Part shown: piece by piece, positions 6,533 through 13,793 of the stretch
Layout: the number at the start of each line of letters is the position of its first letter
Numbering within the stretch: position 1 is the stretch's first letter
Source: Actinomycetota bacterium
GTDB lineage: Bacteria > Actinomycetota > Actinomycetes > Nanopelagicales > Nanopelagicaceae
Reading direction: 5' to 3'
Assembly (NCBI GenBank): GCA_010032085.1
Contig: RGYL01000008.1
Location: 1-15,750 of the forward strand
DNA: 15,750 nucleotides
Position numbers and translations under genes: made by a program
Notes under the pieces: generated by a model
Databases searched by the model: none
Told to the model about the DNA's origin: nothing
The model's input: the letters and a program-made list of their open reading frames with translations, nothing else

Positions 6533-6850
6533 CTAAACCGTGAAACCGATAGCTCTTAGTTGCTCTCTGCCATCATCTGTTATTTTGTTGGGTCCCCATG
6601 GCGGCATCCATACCCAATTAATTCGAACATCCTTCACTAGATCTTGTAGTACTGAGCGAGTTTGATCTTCAATAACATCTTGGAGGGGGCAGGCTGCGGA
6701 GGTAAGAGTCATATCTAGTACTGCAACATTTCCCTCATCAACAGTGACATCGTAAATGAGACCGAGATCCACAACATTGATGCCGAGTTCTGGGTCAATC
6801 ACATCCTTCATCGCTTCAGTAATATCGGCGACGGCCGCTATTTCGCTCAT
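6533..6850 (-). CDS. sufT: SufT-like MIP18/DUF59 Fe-S maturation protein
   Basis: A 105-residue single-domain protein of the MIP18 (DUF59) family; members act as accessory factors in Fe-S protein maturation. The family signatures are intact: DPELGINVVDLGLIYDV (19-35), MTLTSAACPL with the conserved C54 (47-56), and WMPPWGPNKITDDGREQLRAIGF at the C terminus. It lies 16 bases after sufU and two bases before the ABC exporter gene, in the same place as the DUF59 gene that ends many actinobacterial suf operons. The family is sure; the name sufT rests on this context. Confidence 0.92.
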   Translation of the reverse strand: MSEIAAVADITEAMKDVIDPELGINVVDLGLIYDVTVDEGNVAVLDMTLTSAACPLQDVIEDQTRSVLQDLVKDVRINWVWMPPWGPNKITDDGREQLRAIGFTV

Positions 6851-6866
6851 TTACCCAGCCCTTCCG

Positions 6867-7310
6867 CTAGTTTGCTTTGGTGATGGATTGTTGTAGCGCA
6901 TCTTTAAATGCCATCCAGCCAAGTAGTGCGCATTTTACCCGAGCGGGGAACTTAGAAACTCCCGCAAAGGCAACTCCATCCTGGAGATGTTCCTCATTGC
7001 CCAGGTCGCTTCCCTTGCTCTGTAGCATCCGCTGAAATTCCTCGACCAATGAGAGCGCCTCTTCTGCGCTCTTTCCCTTCAATAACTCTGACATCACAGA
7101 GTGACTAGCTTGTGAGATGGAGCAGCCAACCGCATCCCAAGTTATGTTTTCCACTCGCTCGCCCTTGAAATGCAAATTCAAAGTGACTTCATCACCGCAA
7201 CTTGTATTTACGTGATGGACTTGGATAGTCGGATTTGATGCAAGAGACTTATTTTGTGGCCGCTTGTAATGATCGAGAATCACTTCTTGATAAAGCGAAT
7301 CTAGTTCCAT
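6867..7310 (-). CDS. sufU: SufU, zinc-dependent sulfurtransferase partner of SufS
   Basis: SufU accepts persulfide sulfur from SufS and passes it to the SufBCD scaffold. The 147 residues have the IscU-like fold and zinc ligands at C38 and D40 (in SCGDEV), C63 (in AVGCSISQASHS) and C127 (in VKCALLGW). These agree closely with C41, D43, C66 and C128 of B. subtilis SufU. The insertion between the second and third cysteines that separates SufU from IscU is present (about 80-118). The ATG follows immediately after the sufS stop codon, with GGAG six bases upstream. No SufE or SufA gene is present in this operon, so SufU is the likely sulfur acceptor. Confidence 0.96.
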   Translation of the reverse strand: MELDSLYQEVILDHYKRPQNKSLASNPTIQVHHVNTSCGDEVTLNLHFKGERVENITWDAVGCSISQASHSVMSELLKGKSAEEALSLVEEFQRMLQSKGSDLGNEEHLQDGVAFAGVSKFPARVKCALLGWMAFKDALQQSITKAN

Positions 7311-8582
7311 CTATCGCTCCATGAAATATTTTCGAGCACGATCTACTCCTTCTACCAGGGCAACCACATCGGATTGATCGTTGTATAAATAGAATGAAGC
7401 GCGAGTTGTTGCCACGACTTTAAAGCGGCGCATTAACGGCCAAGCGCAGTGATGTCCTGTCCGTACCGCAATTCCATATTGATCCAAAGCTTGGCCAAGA
7501 TCATGCGGATGAACGCCCTCGACTGTAAATGAGATAACAGCGCCGCGATTTTTCACATCAGTCGGCCCGACTATTGAAAGCCCCCTGATGCTTTTTAAAC
7601 CGTCAAGTGCTTGCTTTGTAAGCGCGACTTCATGTTCATGAATCGCAGTGAGGGAGACTTTATCCAAATAATCTAATGCTGCACCTAGGCCAACGGCTTG
7701 AGCCATGTTAGGTACACCCGCTTCGAATCTCTTTGGTGCAGGTAAATATGTTGCGCTCTGCATCGTTACGTTTTCGATCATCGAGCCACCGGTTAGGAAA
7801 GGTGGCATCTCATCTAAAAGTTCAGACCTGCCCCAGAGAACTCCAACTCCGGTAGGGCCCACAGCTTTATGTCCAGAGAATGTTAGGAAGTCACAACCCA
7901 ATTCTTGTACATCTACTTTTAGGTGGGGTACCGATTGGCAGGCGTCAATTAGGAAGAGAGCTCCAACTGCCTTTATTTGGGCACGTAACTTAACCAAGTC
8001 TCCATTGAAATCATTAATGGTTCCAAGAACATTTGATTGGTGCGTAAGAGCAACCATCTTTGTTTTCTCGTTAATTAATGAATCGAGATTGGAAAGATCA
8101 AGGCGACCATCATCTGTTACCCCAAACCAGCTCAGTTCCGCCCCAGTTCTAGCTGCTAATTCCTGCCACGGAATTAGATTTGCGTGATGCTCCATCTCAG
8201 AAACAACAATTCGATCGCCCGCTTTTAAATGAAACTTAGAACCAGGTTTTGCGTTACCAATCGAGTAAGCAACTAAGTTGATGCTCTCGGTCGCGGACTT
8301 AGTGAAGATGATTTCATTTTCACTACTTGCATTTAGGAAGGTGGCTACTTTTGCGCGCGCCCCCTCAAACAATTCAGTCGCTTCTTCGGCAAGCTGGTGG
8401 GCGCCCCGATGCGCGGCGGCATTATGTTTTGTGTAAAAATCTCGTTCGGCATCAAGAACTGAGAGTGGTTTTTGAGAAGTAGCAGCACTATCAAGATAAA
8501 TCAATCTATTTTCGCCGCGTACTAATCGGTTAAATATCGGAAATTCCGATTTGATTTGATCTACATTAAGCGCGCTCTTCAT
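7311..8582 (-). CDS. sufS: Cysteine desulfurase SufS
   Basis: A PLP-dependent group II cysteine desulfurase that takes sulfur from L-cysteine as an enzyme-bound persulfide for Fe-S cluster assembly. The 423 residues include YLDSAATSQKP (29-39), the EMEHHANLIPW segment with the PLP-stacking His (about 129-139), LIDACQS with D213 (211-217), and FSGHKAVGPTG with the PLP-binding K239. The catalytic loop RTGHHCAWP has the persulfide cysteine at 379 and a short approach typical of SufS rather than IscS. Its ATG shares one base with the sufC stop (TAATG), preceded by AAAGG four bases away, and its stop abuts the sufU start. Confidence 0.97.
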   Translation of the reverse strand: MKSALNVDQIKSEFPIFNRLVRGENRLIYLDSAATSQKPLSVLDAERDFYTKHNAAAHRGAHQLAEEATELFEGARAKVATFLNASSENEIIFTKSATESINLVAYSIGNAKPGSKFHLKAGDRIVVSEMEHHANLIPWQELAARTGAELSWFGVTDDGRLDLSNLDSLINEKTKMVALTHQSNVLGTINDFNGDLVKLRAQIKAVGALFLIDACQSVPHLKVDVQELGCDFLTFSGHKAVGPTGVGVLWGRSELLDEMPPFLTGGSMIENVTMQSATYLPAPKRFEAGVPNMAQAVGLGAALDYLDKVSLTAIHEHEVALTKQALDGLKSIRGLSIVGPTDVKNRGAVISFTVEGVHPHDLGQALDQYGIAVRTGHHCAWPLMRRFKVVATTRASFYLYNDQSDVVALVEGVDRARKYFMER

Positions 8583-9334
8583 TATGCCTTTACGTATTGC
8601 GCGTAGCCCTTCTCTTCCAAGCGCTCAGCAAGTTCAGGCCCACCTTCTTCGACAATCTTTCCACCCGCAAAAACATGGACGAAGTCGGGTTTGATGTAGC
8701 GAAGGATTCGGGTGTAGTGAGTAATTAGCATGATTCCTAGGTTCTGCTCCGCCTTCACACGGTTAACGCTTTCGGAGACAACACGTAGCGCATCGACGTC
8801 TAGACCAGAGTCTGTCTCATCAAGAATCGCAATTTTTGGTTTCAATAGCTCCATCTGCAAGATTTCATGGCGCTTCTTCTCTCCGCCAGAGAAGCCTTCA
8901 TTAACGCTGCGCTCCGAGAAGGCGGGATCCATTGCAAGCTTGTTCATAGCTTCTTTTACCTCACCAACCCAGGTGCGCACTTTTGGCGCCTCGCCACGAA
9001 GAGCGGTGGCGGCAGTGCGTAGGAAGTTCGCCACCGATACGCCAGGAACCTCTACCGGGTATTGCATCGCAAGAAAGAGTCCAGCTTTGGCACGTTCATC
9101 AACGCTCATCTCAAGAACATCTACGCCATCAAGAGTTACCGAGCCGGATGTAATTGTGTATTTCGGATGTCCCGCAATGGAGTATGCGAGCGTGGATTTA
9201 CCGGAGCCATTTGGTCCCATAATTGCATGAACTTCACCAGAGTTAATTGTTAAATCGACGCCGCGCAATATTTCGGTAGTCCCAGAATCGGTCTCTACAC
9301 CAACATGTAGATTCTTAATAACTAGCTTCGACAT
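8582..9334 (-). CDS. sufC: SufC, Fe-S assembly ATPase
   Basis: A soluble ABC-type ATPase that drives conformational changes in the SufBCD scaffold. The 250 residues contain Walker A GPNGSGKST (40-48), Q-loop Q91, the SufC-type signature FSGGEKKR (148-155), Walker B IAILDETDSGLD with E173, and the switch H206 in LITHYTR. The SufC-specific stretch KRHEILQMELL follows the signature. It lies nine bases downstream of the Rieske gene with a good AGGAG ribosome binding site five bases from the ATG, and overlaps sufS by one base. Confidence 0.98.
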   Translation of the reverse strand: MSKLVIKNLHVGVETDSGTTEILRGVDLTINSGEVHAIMGPNGSGKSTLAYSIAGHPKYTITSGSVTLDGVDVLEMSVDERAKAGLFLAMQYPVEVPGVSVANFLRTAATALRGEAPKVRTWVGEVKEAMNKLAMDPAFSERSVNEGFSGGEKKRHEILQMELLKPKIAILDETDSGLDVDALRVVSESVNRVKAEQNLGIMLITHYTRILRYIKPDFVHVFAGGKIVEEGGPELAERLEEKGYAQYVKA

Positions 9335-9342
9335 TTTCGCTC

Positions 9343-9651
9343 CTACCGTCCGCGCTCTTCTATCGTGACGGTATCTCCATCACGCTTTACTTCATAAGTC
9401 TCAAGTGATTCCGTGGCTGGAGGCGTCATTGCCTCACCAGTTCGAAGATTGAATTCTGCGCCGTGTAACCAACATTCAATCTTTTCACCATTTACTTCAC
9501 CTTCCGAGAGAGAGGCCTCGGCATGCGAACAGATATCGGCGACTGCAAATACCTCTTGATCAACTCGGACCACACAGACCTCTTTATTGCCTAGAGTGAC
9601 TTTCATCGGTTTTCCGGGATTTAGCTCAGAGAATTTAATTGATGCTGACAT
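9343..9651 (-). CDS. Rieske-type [2Fe-2S] ferredoxin in the suf operon
   Basis: A small soluble Rieske protein of 102 residues, similar to the ferredoxin components of non-heme iron oxygenases and to NirD. The cluster ligands are C41 and H43 (in ICSHAEASL) and C60 and H63 (in CWLHGAEF), a complete CxH...CxxH pair. The protein has no membrane anchor. I prefer the ATG at 9651, which shares one base with the sufD stop; a GTG one codon earlier (9654) is equally in frame. It sits between sufD and sufC, as in many actinobacterial suf operons. It may supply electrons for cluster assembly, but its role is not established here. Confidence 0.93.
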   Translation of the reverse strand: MSASIKFSELNPGKPMKVTLGNKEVCVVRVDQEVFAVADICSHAEASLSEGEVNGEKIECWLHGAEFNLRTGEAMTPPATESLETYEVKRDGDTVTIEERGR

Positions 9652-10739
9652 CACTCACCAACTTTCGAGAGTTGGTTATCGATGCGGGTCATGAGACGCT
9701 CTTCTACACTCTCAATTCCGATCTTGCTCACAATTTCACCGAAAAACCCGCGGATTACAAGTCTCCTTGCATCAGAGATCGGAATACCGCGAGACATCAA
9801 GTAAAAGAGTTGTTCGTCATCGAAACGTCCGGTGGTGCTGGCGTGGCCGGCCCCCACGATTTGACCGGTTTCAATCTCCAAATTTGGAACTGAATCAGCC
9901 CGTGCGCCATCGGTCAAGAGCAGATTCTTATTTAACTCGTAAGTATCAGTTCCTTCCGCATTTCCTCGGATGAAAACATCGCCAATCCAAACTGTGCGAG
10001 CTTCGGCGCCTGCAAGAATTCCCTTATAGGTAACGCGAGATTTTCCATTAGGAATTCCGTGCTCGACATGAACTCGATGTTCAAGATGTTGGCCATCGGT
10101 TGCAAAGTACAGACCAAGTAACTCAGCGCTACCGCCTTGATCAGAATATTCAACCGTCGGAAGCAAGCGGACTAGTGAACCGCCAACAGTGATGGTGATG
10201 GAGTTAAATGTCGCATCTCGTCCCACAATTGCATGATGGCGACCAAGATGAATCGAGTTTTCGCTCCACTCTTGTAGTGAGATGAAAGTTAGATTCGCTC
10301 CAGCATCGAGACGAATTTCGATCTCTTCGCCCAGCGTTGCCAGTCCTACATTCTCAACTACCACGGTGGCTTTGCTGTGAGCGCCCGCCGTTATTACAGT
10401 CCGCGAAAATTCCTTCTCAGCTCCCGCCGAGCGCTTTAAGAAGATTGGATCAGTAACCACCGCTTCTTTATCTATTGCTAAGTGAGTTACCTTTGCAACG
10501 CCGGAACGGATTCGCTGAATTACAGCGTCATCTGTCGCAGACTTCGGAGGAAGATCGCTAGCCTCGCAAGTCTCAACTTTGAAGCCACTTCGCACCGAAC
10601 CAACTAGCGAAATTGAGATCCGATCAGCAACCAAGGTGGCTGGATCATGCAATCCCGCGATCCGTTTCAAGGGAGTGAAGCGCCAAGCTTCTTCCCTACC
10701 TGTGGGCGTCAGATAATTTGTTGGAAGTGCGCTCATCAT
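9651..10739 (-). CDS. sufD: SufD, Fe-S scaffold subunit
   Basis: SufD pairs with SufB in the SufBC2D complex, where Fe-S clusters are assembled. The 362 residues have the beta-helix core typical of SufB/SufD and the shared C-terminal helical domain (about 305-362) with FDDEQLFYLMSRGI and LVIRGFFGEIV. H299 in GAGHASTTG corresponds to the conserved His (H360) of E. coli SufD. Two adjacent ATGs lie at the start; the first overlaps the sufB stop as ATGA (10736-10739), the second shares one base with it. Translation is probably coupled to sufB. Confidence 0.96.
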   Translation of the reverse strand: MMSALPTNYLTPTGREEAWRFTPLKRIAGLHDPATLVADRISISLVGSVRSGFKVETCEASDLPPKSATDDAVIQRIRSGVAKVTHLAIDKEAVVTDPIFLKRSAGAEKEFSRTVITAGAHSKATVVVENVGLATLGEEIEIRLDAGANLTFISLQEWSENSIHLGRHHAIVGRDATFNSITITVGGSLVRLLPTVEYSDQGGSAELLGLYFATDGQHLEHRVHVEHGIPNGKSRVTYKGILAGAEARTVWIGDVFIRGNAEGTDTYELNKNLLLTDGARADSVPNLEIETGQIVGAGHASTTGRFDDEQLFYLMSRGIPISDARRLVIRGFFGEIVSKIGIESVEERLMTRIDNQLSKVGE

Positions 10740-12148
10740 CCGACCGCGCCCTCCATCTGAAGTTCAATCAAACGGTTAAGTTCAATCGCATATTCCATTG
10801 GTAATTCGCGGGCGATTGGCTCAATAAATCCGCGAACAATCATCGCCATCGCTTCATCCTCCGAGAGCCCTCGAGACATGAGGTAGAAGAGTTGGTCATC
10901 ACTTACTTTGGATACCGTCGCTTCATGACCCATCGAGACATCATCTTCACGGACATCTACATATGGATATGTGTCCGACCGTGAGATTGTGTCGACAAGA
11001 AGAGCATCGCACTTAACTGTGCTCTTTGAGTGGTGAGCACCTTCTTGGATTTGTACGAGTCCTCGATAAGAGGTTCTACCGCCACCGCGGGCAACAGACT
11101 TTGAGACGATAGTTGAGGAAGTAAAGGGTGCGGCATGGACCATCTTTGCGCCGGCATCTTGATGTTGACCTTCTCCTGCGAAAGCGATTGAGAGGGTCTC
11201 GCCTTTTGCATGCGGCCCCATCATGAAAACTGCCGGATACTTCATGGTTACTTTAGATCCGATATTTCCATCAATCCATTCCATCGTTGCGCCTTCAGCA
11301 CATGTGGCGCGCTTTGTAACTAGGTTGTAGACGTTGTTGCTCCAGTTTTGAATTGTGGTGTAGCGAACGCGGGCATTCTTCTTCACGATGATCTCCACGA
11401 CAGCTGAGTGAAGTGAATCCGAGGAGTAGATAGGCGCTGTACATCCCTCTACATAATGAACATAGGAGCCTTCATCAGCAATTATTAGGGTTCGTTCGAA
11501 TTGACCCATATTCTCGGTGTTAATTCTGAAGTATGCCTGTAGTGGAATTTCTACATGAACGCCCTTAGGAACGTAAATAAAGGATCCGCCAGACCAGACC
11601 GCTGTATTTAAAGCTGCAAACTTGTTATCTCCAACCGGGATAACTGTCCCGAAATATTCCTTGAAGAGCGCTTCATGCTCTTTAAGACCAGTATCGGTAT
11701 CAACGAAAATTACTCCCTGTTGCTCAAGGTCTTCGCGAATGGAGTGATAAACAACTTCCGATTCATACTGCGCAGCAACTCCTGCTACTAGGCGCTGGCG
11801 CTCGGCATCGGGAATACCAAGTCTGTCGTAAGTATTTTTGATGTCCTCCGGTAATTCTTCCCATGACTTTGCCTGTTTTTCAGTCGAGCGCACAAAGTAT
11901 TTAATGTTGTCAAAGTCGATCGTGCTCAAGTCCGAACCCCATGCAGGTAGGGGTTTCTTATCAAATAGCGATAGACCCTTTAACCGTAAATCCAGCATCC
12001 AGGAAGGCTCATTCTTCTTCGATGAGATGTCACGCACGACATCCTCATTAAGGCCGCGCTTACTCTTTGCACCGGCTTCATCCTTATCGGACCAGCCATA
12101 CTGATATTTCCCAAGGCCCTCTAGTTCTGGGTGAGTTGTTTGGCTCAT
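10736..12148 (-). CDS. sufB: SufB, Fe-S scaffold subunit
   Basis: SufB is the main scaffold subunit and persulfide receiver of the SufBC2D complex. The 470 residues show the family hallmarks: SEVVYHSIREDLEQQGVIF (130-148), VWSGGSFIYVPKGVHVEIPL (184-203), and YVEGCTAP (232-239). C380 in VKCDALLVDT corresponds to the essential C405 of E. coli SufB, and E409 in GHEATVSK to E434; the spacing of 29 residues is the same. The C-terminal helical region includes DDQLFYLMSRGLSEDEAMAMIVRGF. The ATG overlaps the sufR stop as ATGA (12145-12148), so the operon is coupled from sufR onward. Confidence 0.98.
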   Translation of the reverse strand: MSQTTHPELEGLGKYQYGWSDKDEAGAKSKRGLNEDVVRDISSKKNEPSWMLDLRLKGLSLFDKKPLPAWGSDLSTIDFDNIKYFVRSTEKQAKSWEELPEDIKNTYDRLGIPDAERQRLVAGVAAQYESEVVYHSIREDLEQQGVIFVDTDTGLKEHEALFKEYFGTVIPVGDNKFAALNTAVWSGGSFIYVPKGVHVEIPLQAYFRINTENMGQFERTLIIADEGSYVHYVEGCTAPIYSSDSLHSAVVEIIVKKNARVRYTTIQNWSNNVYNLVTKRATCAEGATMEWIDGNIGSKVTMKYPAVFMMGPHAKGETLSIAFAGEGQHQDAGAKMVHAAPFTSSTIVSKSVARGGGRTSYRGLVQIQEGAHHSKSTVKCDALLVDTISRSDTYPYVDVREDDVSMGHEATVSKVSDDQLFYLMSRGLSEDEAMAMIVRGFIEPIARELPMEYAIELNRLIELQMEGAVG

Positions 12149-12825
12149 TTGCGCTTTCGCCTCTCTTTAATTGCTTCTCTTATTGAACGAGCTGGAATAA
12201 AAGTTGTACAAACTCCATCGCCATCTGCAATTGTGGCAAGTCGTTGAACATGGCTGCCTAAAATCTGTGAGAACGCCTTTGTTTCCTCTTCGCATAGTTG
12301 CGGAAATTCAGCCGCGACATGGGCGATTGGGCAATGATGTTGGCAGAGTTCAACTCCGATTCCTTGGGCATGAGTGCTCGCGGCGTAGCCCTCTTTCGTT
12401 AGGAACTTTGCTAAAGATTTAGCTCGGTCTTTTGCGCTACCTATAAAAGTCTCTGATTTCTTAACGATTTCATCGGCTCGCTGTTTGGCAAAGCCCGTTA
12501 CTAAATGTTCTCCGCCCTGTGTTGAAATGTATTTCAAGGCCGATACCGCTAAGTCATCGTATGAATGCTCAAATAATTCTCGACCTTTATCGCTCATGAC
12601 GAAAACTTTTGAAGGTCGCCCCCTGGTTCGAGCGCTTCTCGAATGGGGCTCTCGTTCCTCCAGGATTCCATCCTCAATTAGGTAATCCAGATGGCGACGG
12701 ATCCCTGCGGGGGTGAGCTTTAGGCGCATCGCTAGCGCATTCGCTGTCGAAGGACCAGCCTCCAAAATCGCCCTAGCGACCTGATCGCGGGTGCGCAGGT
12801 CTGGGGATTGGAGGTCGGTTTTCAC
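12145..12825 (-). CDS. sufR: SufR-type Fe-S-sensing repressor of the suf operon
   Basis: A DeoR/ArsR-like winged-helix repressor with a C-terminal Fe-S-binding region; SufR represses suf genes when its cluster is loaded. From the GTG at 12825 it has 226 residues. The helix-turn-helix lies at about 14-58 (VARAILEAG..., LTPAGIRRHLDYLIEDG) with the wing TRGRPSKVF. Candidate cluster ligands are C161, C165, C178 and C206, with ELCQHHCPIAH the most conserved part. The frame stays open to a TTG at 12921, but that would overlap the ctaA start and lie upstream of the promoter. The GTG overlaps the stop of a short leader ORF as GTGA. A SufR-type operator ends at the first base of this codon. Confidence 0.93.
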   Translation of the reverse strand: MKTDLQSPDLRTRDQVARAILEAGPSTANALAMRLKLTPAGIRRHLDYLIEDGILEEREPHSRSARTRGRPSKVFVMSDKGRELFEHSYDDLAVSALKYISTQGGEHLVTGFAKQRADEIVKKSETFIGSAKDRAKSLAKFLTKEGYAASTHAQGIGVELCQHHCPIAHVAAEFPQLCEEETKAFSQILGSHVQRLATIADGDGVCTTFIPARSIREAIKERRKRK

Positions 12826-12881
12826 AACGATATTGTTGCGTAATTCATCTCCCCCCGCCAATTGGGAGAGCCCGTTTGCAT
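12822..12881 (-). CDS. Possible 19-residue leader peptide coupled to sufR
   Basis: The ORF runs from an ATG at 12881 to a TGA at 12822 and reads MQTGSPNWRGEMNYATISL. The start lies two bases after the predicted transcription start set by TACGGT at 12890-12895, so it would be read from a nearly leaderless mRNA. Its stop overlaps the sufR GTG as GTGA, and no other ribosome binding site is well placed for sufR. I infer that translation of the mini-ORF delivers ribosomes to sufR. The peptide has no cysteines and no recognisable domain. It could also be a chance ORF. Confidence 0.4.
   Translation of the reverse strand: MQTGSPNWRGEMNYATISL
12825..12838. promoter_or_regulatory. Putative SufR operator, CAAC-N6-GTTG
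   Basis: On the minus strand the site reads CAAC-AATATC-GTTG, an exact match to the CAAC-N6-GTTG inverted repeat described for cyanobacterial SufR. The palindrome extends through the ATAT centre with one mismatched pair. It lies 45-58 bases downstream of the predicted sufR transcription start and ends on the G of the GTG start codon. This fits autorepression of the whole sufR-led operon by blocking early elongation. Confidence 0.7.
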
Positions 12882-12889
12882 ATGTGTGA

Positions 12890-12895
12890 ACCGTA
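12890..12895 (-). promoter_or_regulatory. Putative -10 element of the sufR operon
   Basis: TACGGT on the minus strand fits TANNNT. Seven bases further on is an A at 12883, two bases ahead of the leader ORF ATG. Two of its bases (12894-12895) are shared with the oppositely oriented -10 of ctaA. No good -35 element is visible. Confidence 0.45.
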
Positions 12896-12899
12896 GGCT
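12894..12899 (+). promoter_or_regulatory. Putative leaderless -10 element of ctaA
   Basis: TAGGCT fits TANNNT and is followed by six bases (CTGCCC) and the ATG at 12906, so the mRNA would start on the start codon. There is no ribosome binding site before this ATG. It overlaps the minus-strand sufR -10 by two bases, so the two promoters should compete for RNA polymerase. Confidence 0.5.
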
Positions 12900-12905
12900 C
12901 TGCCC

Positions 12906-13793
12906 ATGTTGAGAAGCGCAAGCGCTCTTAAGAGGTTATCGAACCTCATGGTCTTCACTCAATCTGCGATAGTGATAACGGGCGCATCGGTTCGACTTAC
13001 CGGCTCGGGCTTGGGATGTTCGACTTGGCCAGAGTGCACGCCGGGTTCCTTTACCCCAACTCCAGAACAACCCGAGTCACCTCTTCATGCTTGGATCGAA
13101 TTTGGAAATCGCCTTCTAACCTTTGTACTTCTCATCAATGCGATCGCATTATTTGCCTCGATCATTAGAGGAAAACGTCGCGAGTTACGCGCTCTTGGAG
13201 CAGTGCAGATCTTGGGAATTCTCGCCCAGGGAGTTCTTGGTGGAATTACCGTTCTTACCGGACTAAATCCGGCCACTGTAGCGGCCCACTTTCTACTCTC
13301 CATAGTCCTGATTGCAGCGGCGCTATCGCTTAGGCAACGAGCTCACGAAAAGACTCCGACTGGGATAAGTCTAAATCCGATTACCAAACGTCTAGCTCGA
13401 ATCGCACTGGCGTTATCTATCCTCGTAATTTTTGCCGGCACCATTGTGACTGGAAGCGGTCCTCATGCTGGCGATGATTTGGCCGAACGATTTAATCTCG
13501 ATCCCAAAACGATGTCCTGGATTCACGCTGACTTGGTGATTGCCTTAATTGGAGTAACTGTCGCGCTCCTTATTGCCATTCGCTTAGCCGAGCCCGAAAA
13601 AGTAAAGCAGAGTTGGGGAAAGAGCGCTCGAAATTTCCTTCTAGTGTGCCTAGGCCAGGGGGCGATTGGTTACGCCCAATATTTCACTGGCCTACCCATA
13701 CTTCTCGTTGGTTTTCACATCCTCGGAGCAGTTTTAGTGTGGCTATCCATTTGGAACCTGACAATCAAAGGTAGCGTTCTTTCCCGGCCATGA
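12906..13793 (+). CDS. ctaA: Heme A synthase (COX15/CtaA family)
   Basis: A membrane enzyme that oxidises the C8 methyl group of heme O to make heme A for cytochrome c oxidase. The 295 residues have about eight hydrophobic segments in two similar halves. The first half begins VRLTGSGLGCSTWPEC with the paired cysteines C38 and C44, then E65 in WIEFGNRLLTF and H128 in AAHFLLS. The second half has TGSGPHAGD (182-190), H207 in SWIHADL and H271 in GFHILGA. N68 stands where B. subtilis CtaA has its first His of the ExxH motif. It is divergent from sufR and overlaps tkt by ATGA. The ATG is supported by a well-placed TAGGCT box; M14 is the alternative. Confidence 0.94.
   Translation: MLRSASALKRLSNLMVFTQSAIVITGASVRLTGSGLGCSTWPECTPGSFTPTPEQPESPLHAWIEFGNRLLTFVLLINAIALFASIIRGKRRELRALGAVQILGILAQGVLGGITVLTGLNPATVAAHFLLSIVLIAAALSLRQRAHEKTPTGISLNPITKRLARIALALSILVIFAGTIVTGSGPHAGDDLAERFNLDPKTMSWIHADLVIALIGVTVALLIAIRLAEPEKVKQSWGKSARNFLLVCLGQGAIGYAQYFTGLPILLVGFHILGAVLVWLSIWNLTIKGSVLSRP

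Noticed and set aside
7705..8187. 160-codon open frame on the plus strand opposite sufS
   Set aside because: It lies wholly inside a highly conserved sufS, has no recognisable domain and looks like a frame shadow.
8730..9230. 166-codon open frame on the plus strand opposite sufC
   Set aside because: Antisense shadow of a conserved ATPase gene; composition is Ser/Arg-rich as expected from the opposite strand.
12875..12889. Mycobacterial-type SufR site (ACACT-N5-TGTGA, as I recall it)
   Set aside because: Only the TGTGA half (12885-12889) is present; the other half reads TTTGC.
12826..12921. Longer SufR starting at the TTG at 12921, adding 32 residues
   Set aside because: It would overlap the ctaA start, lie upstream of the likely sufR -10, and add residues unlike the start of SufR homologues; there is no ribosome binding site.
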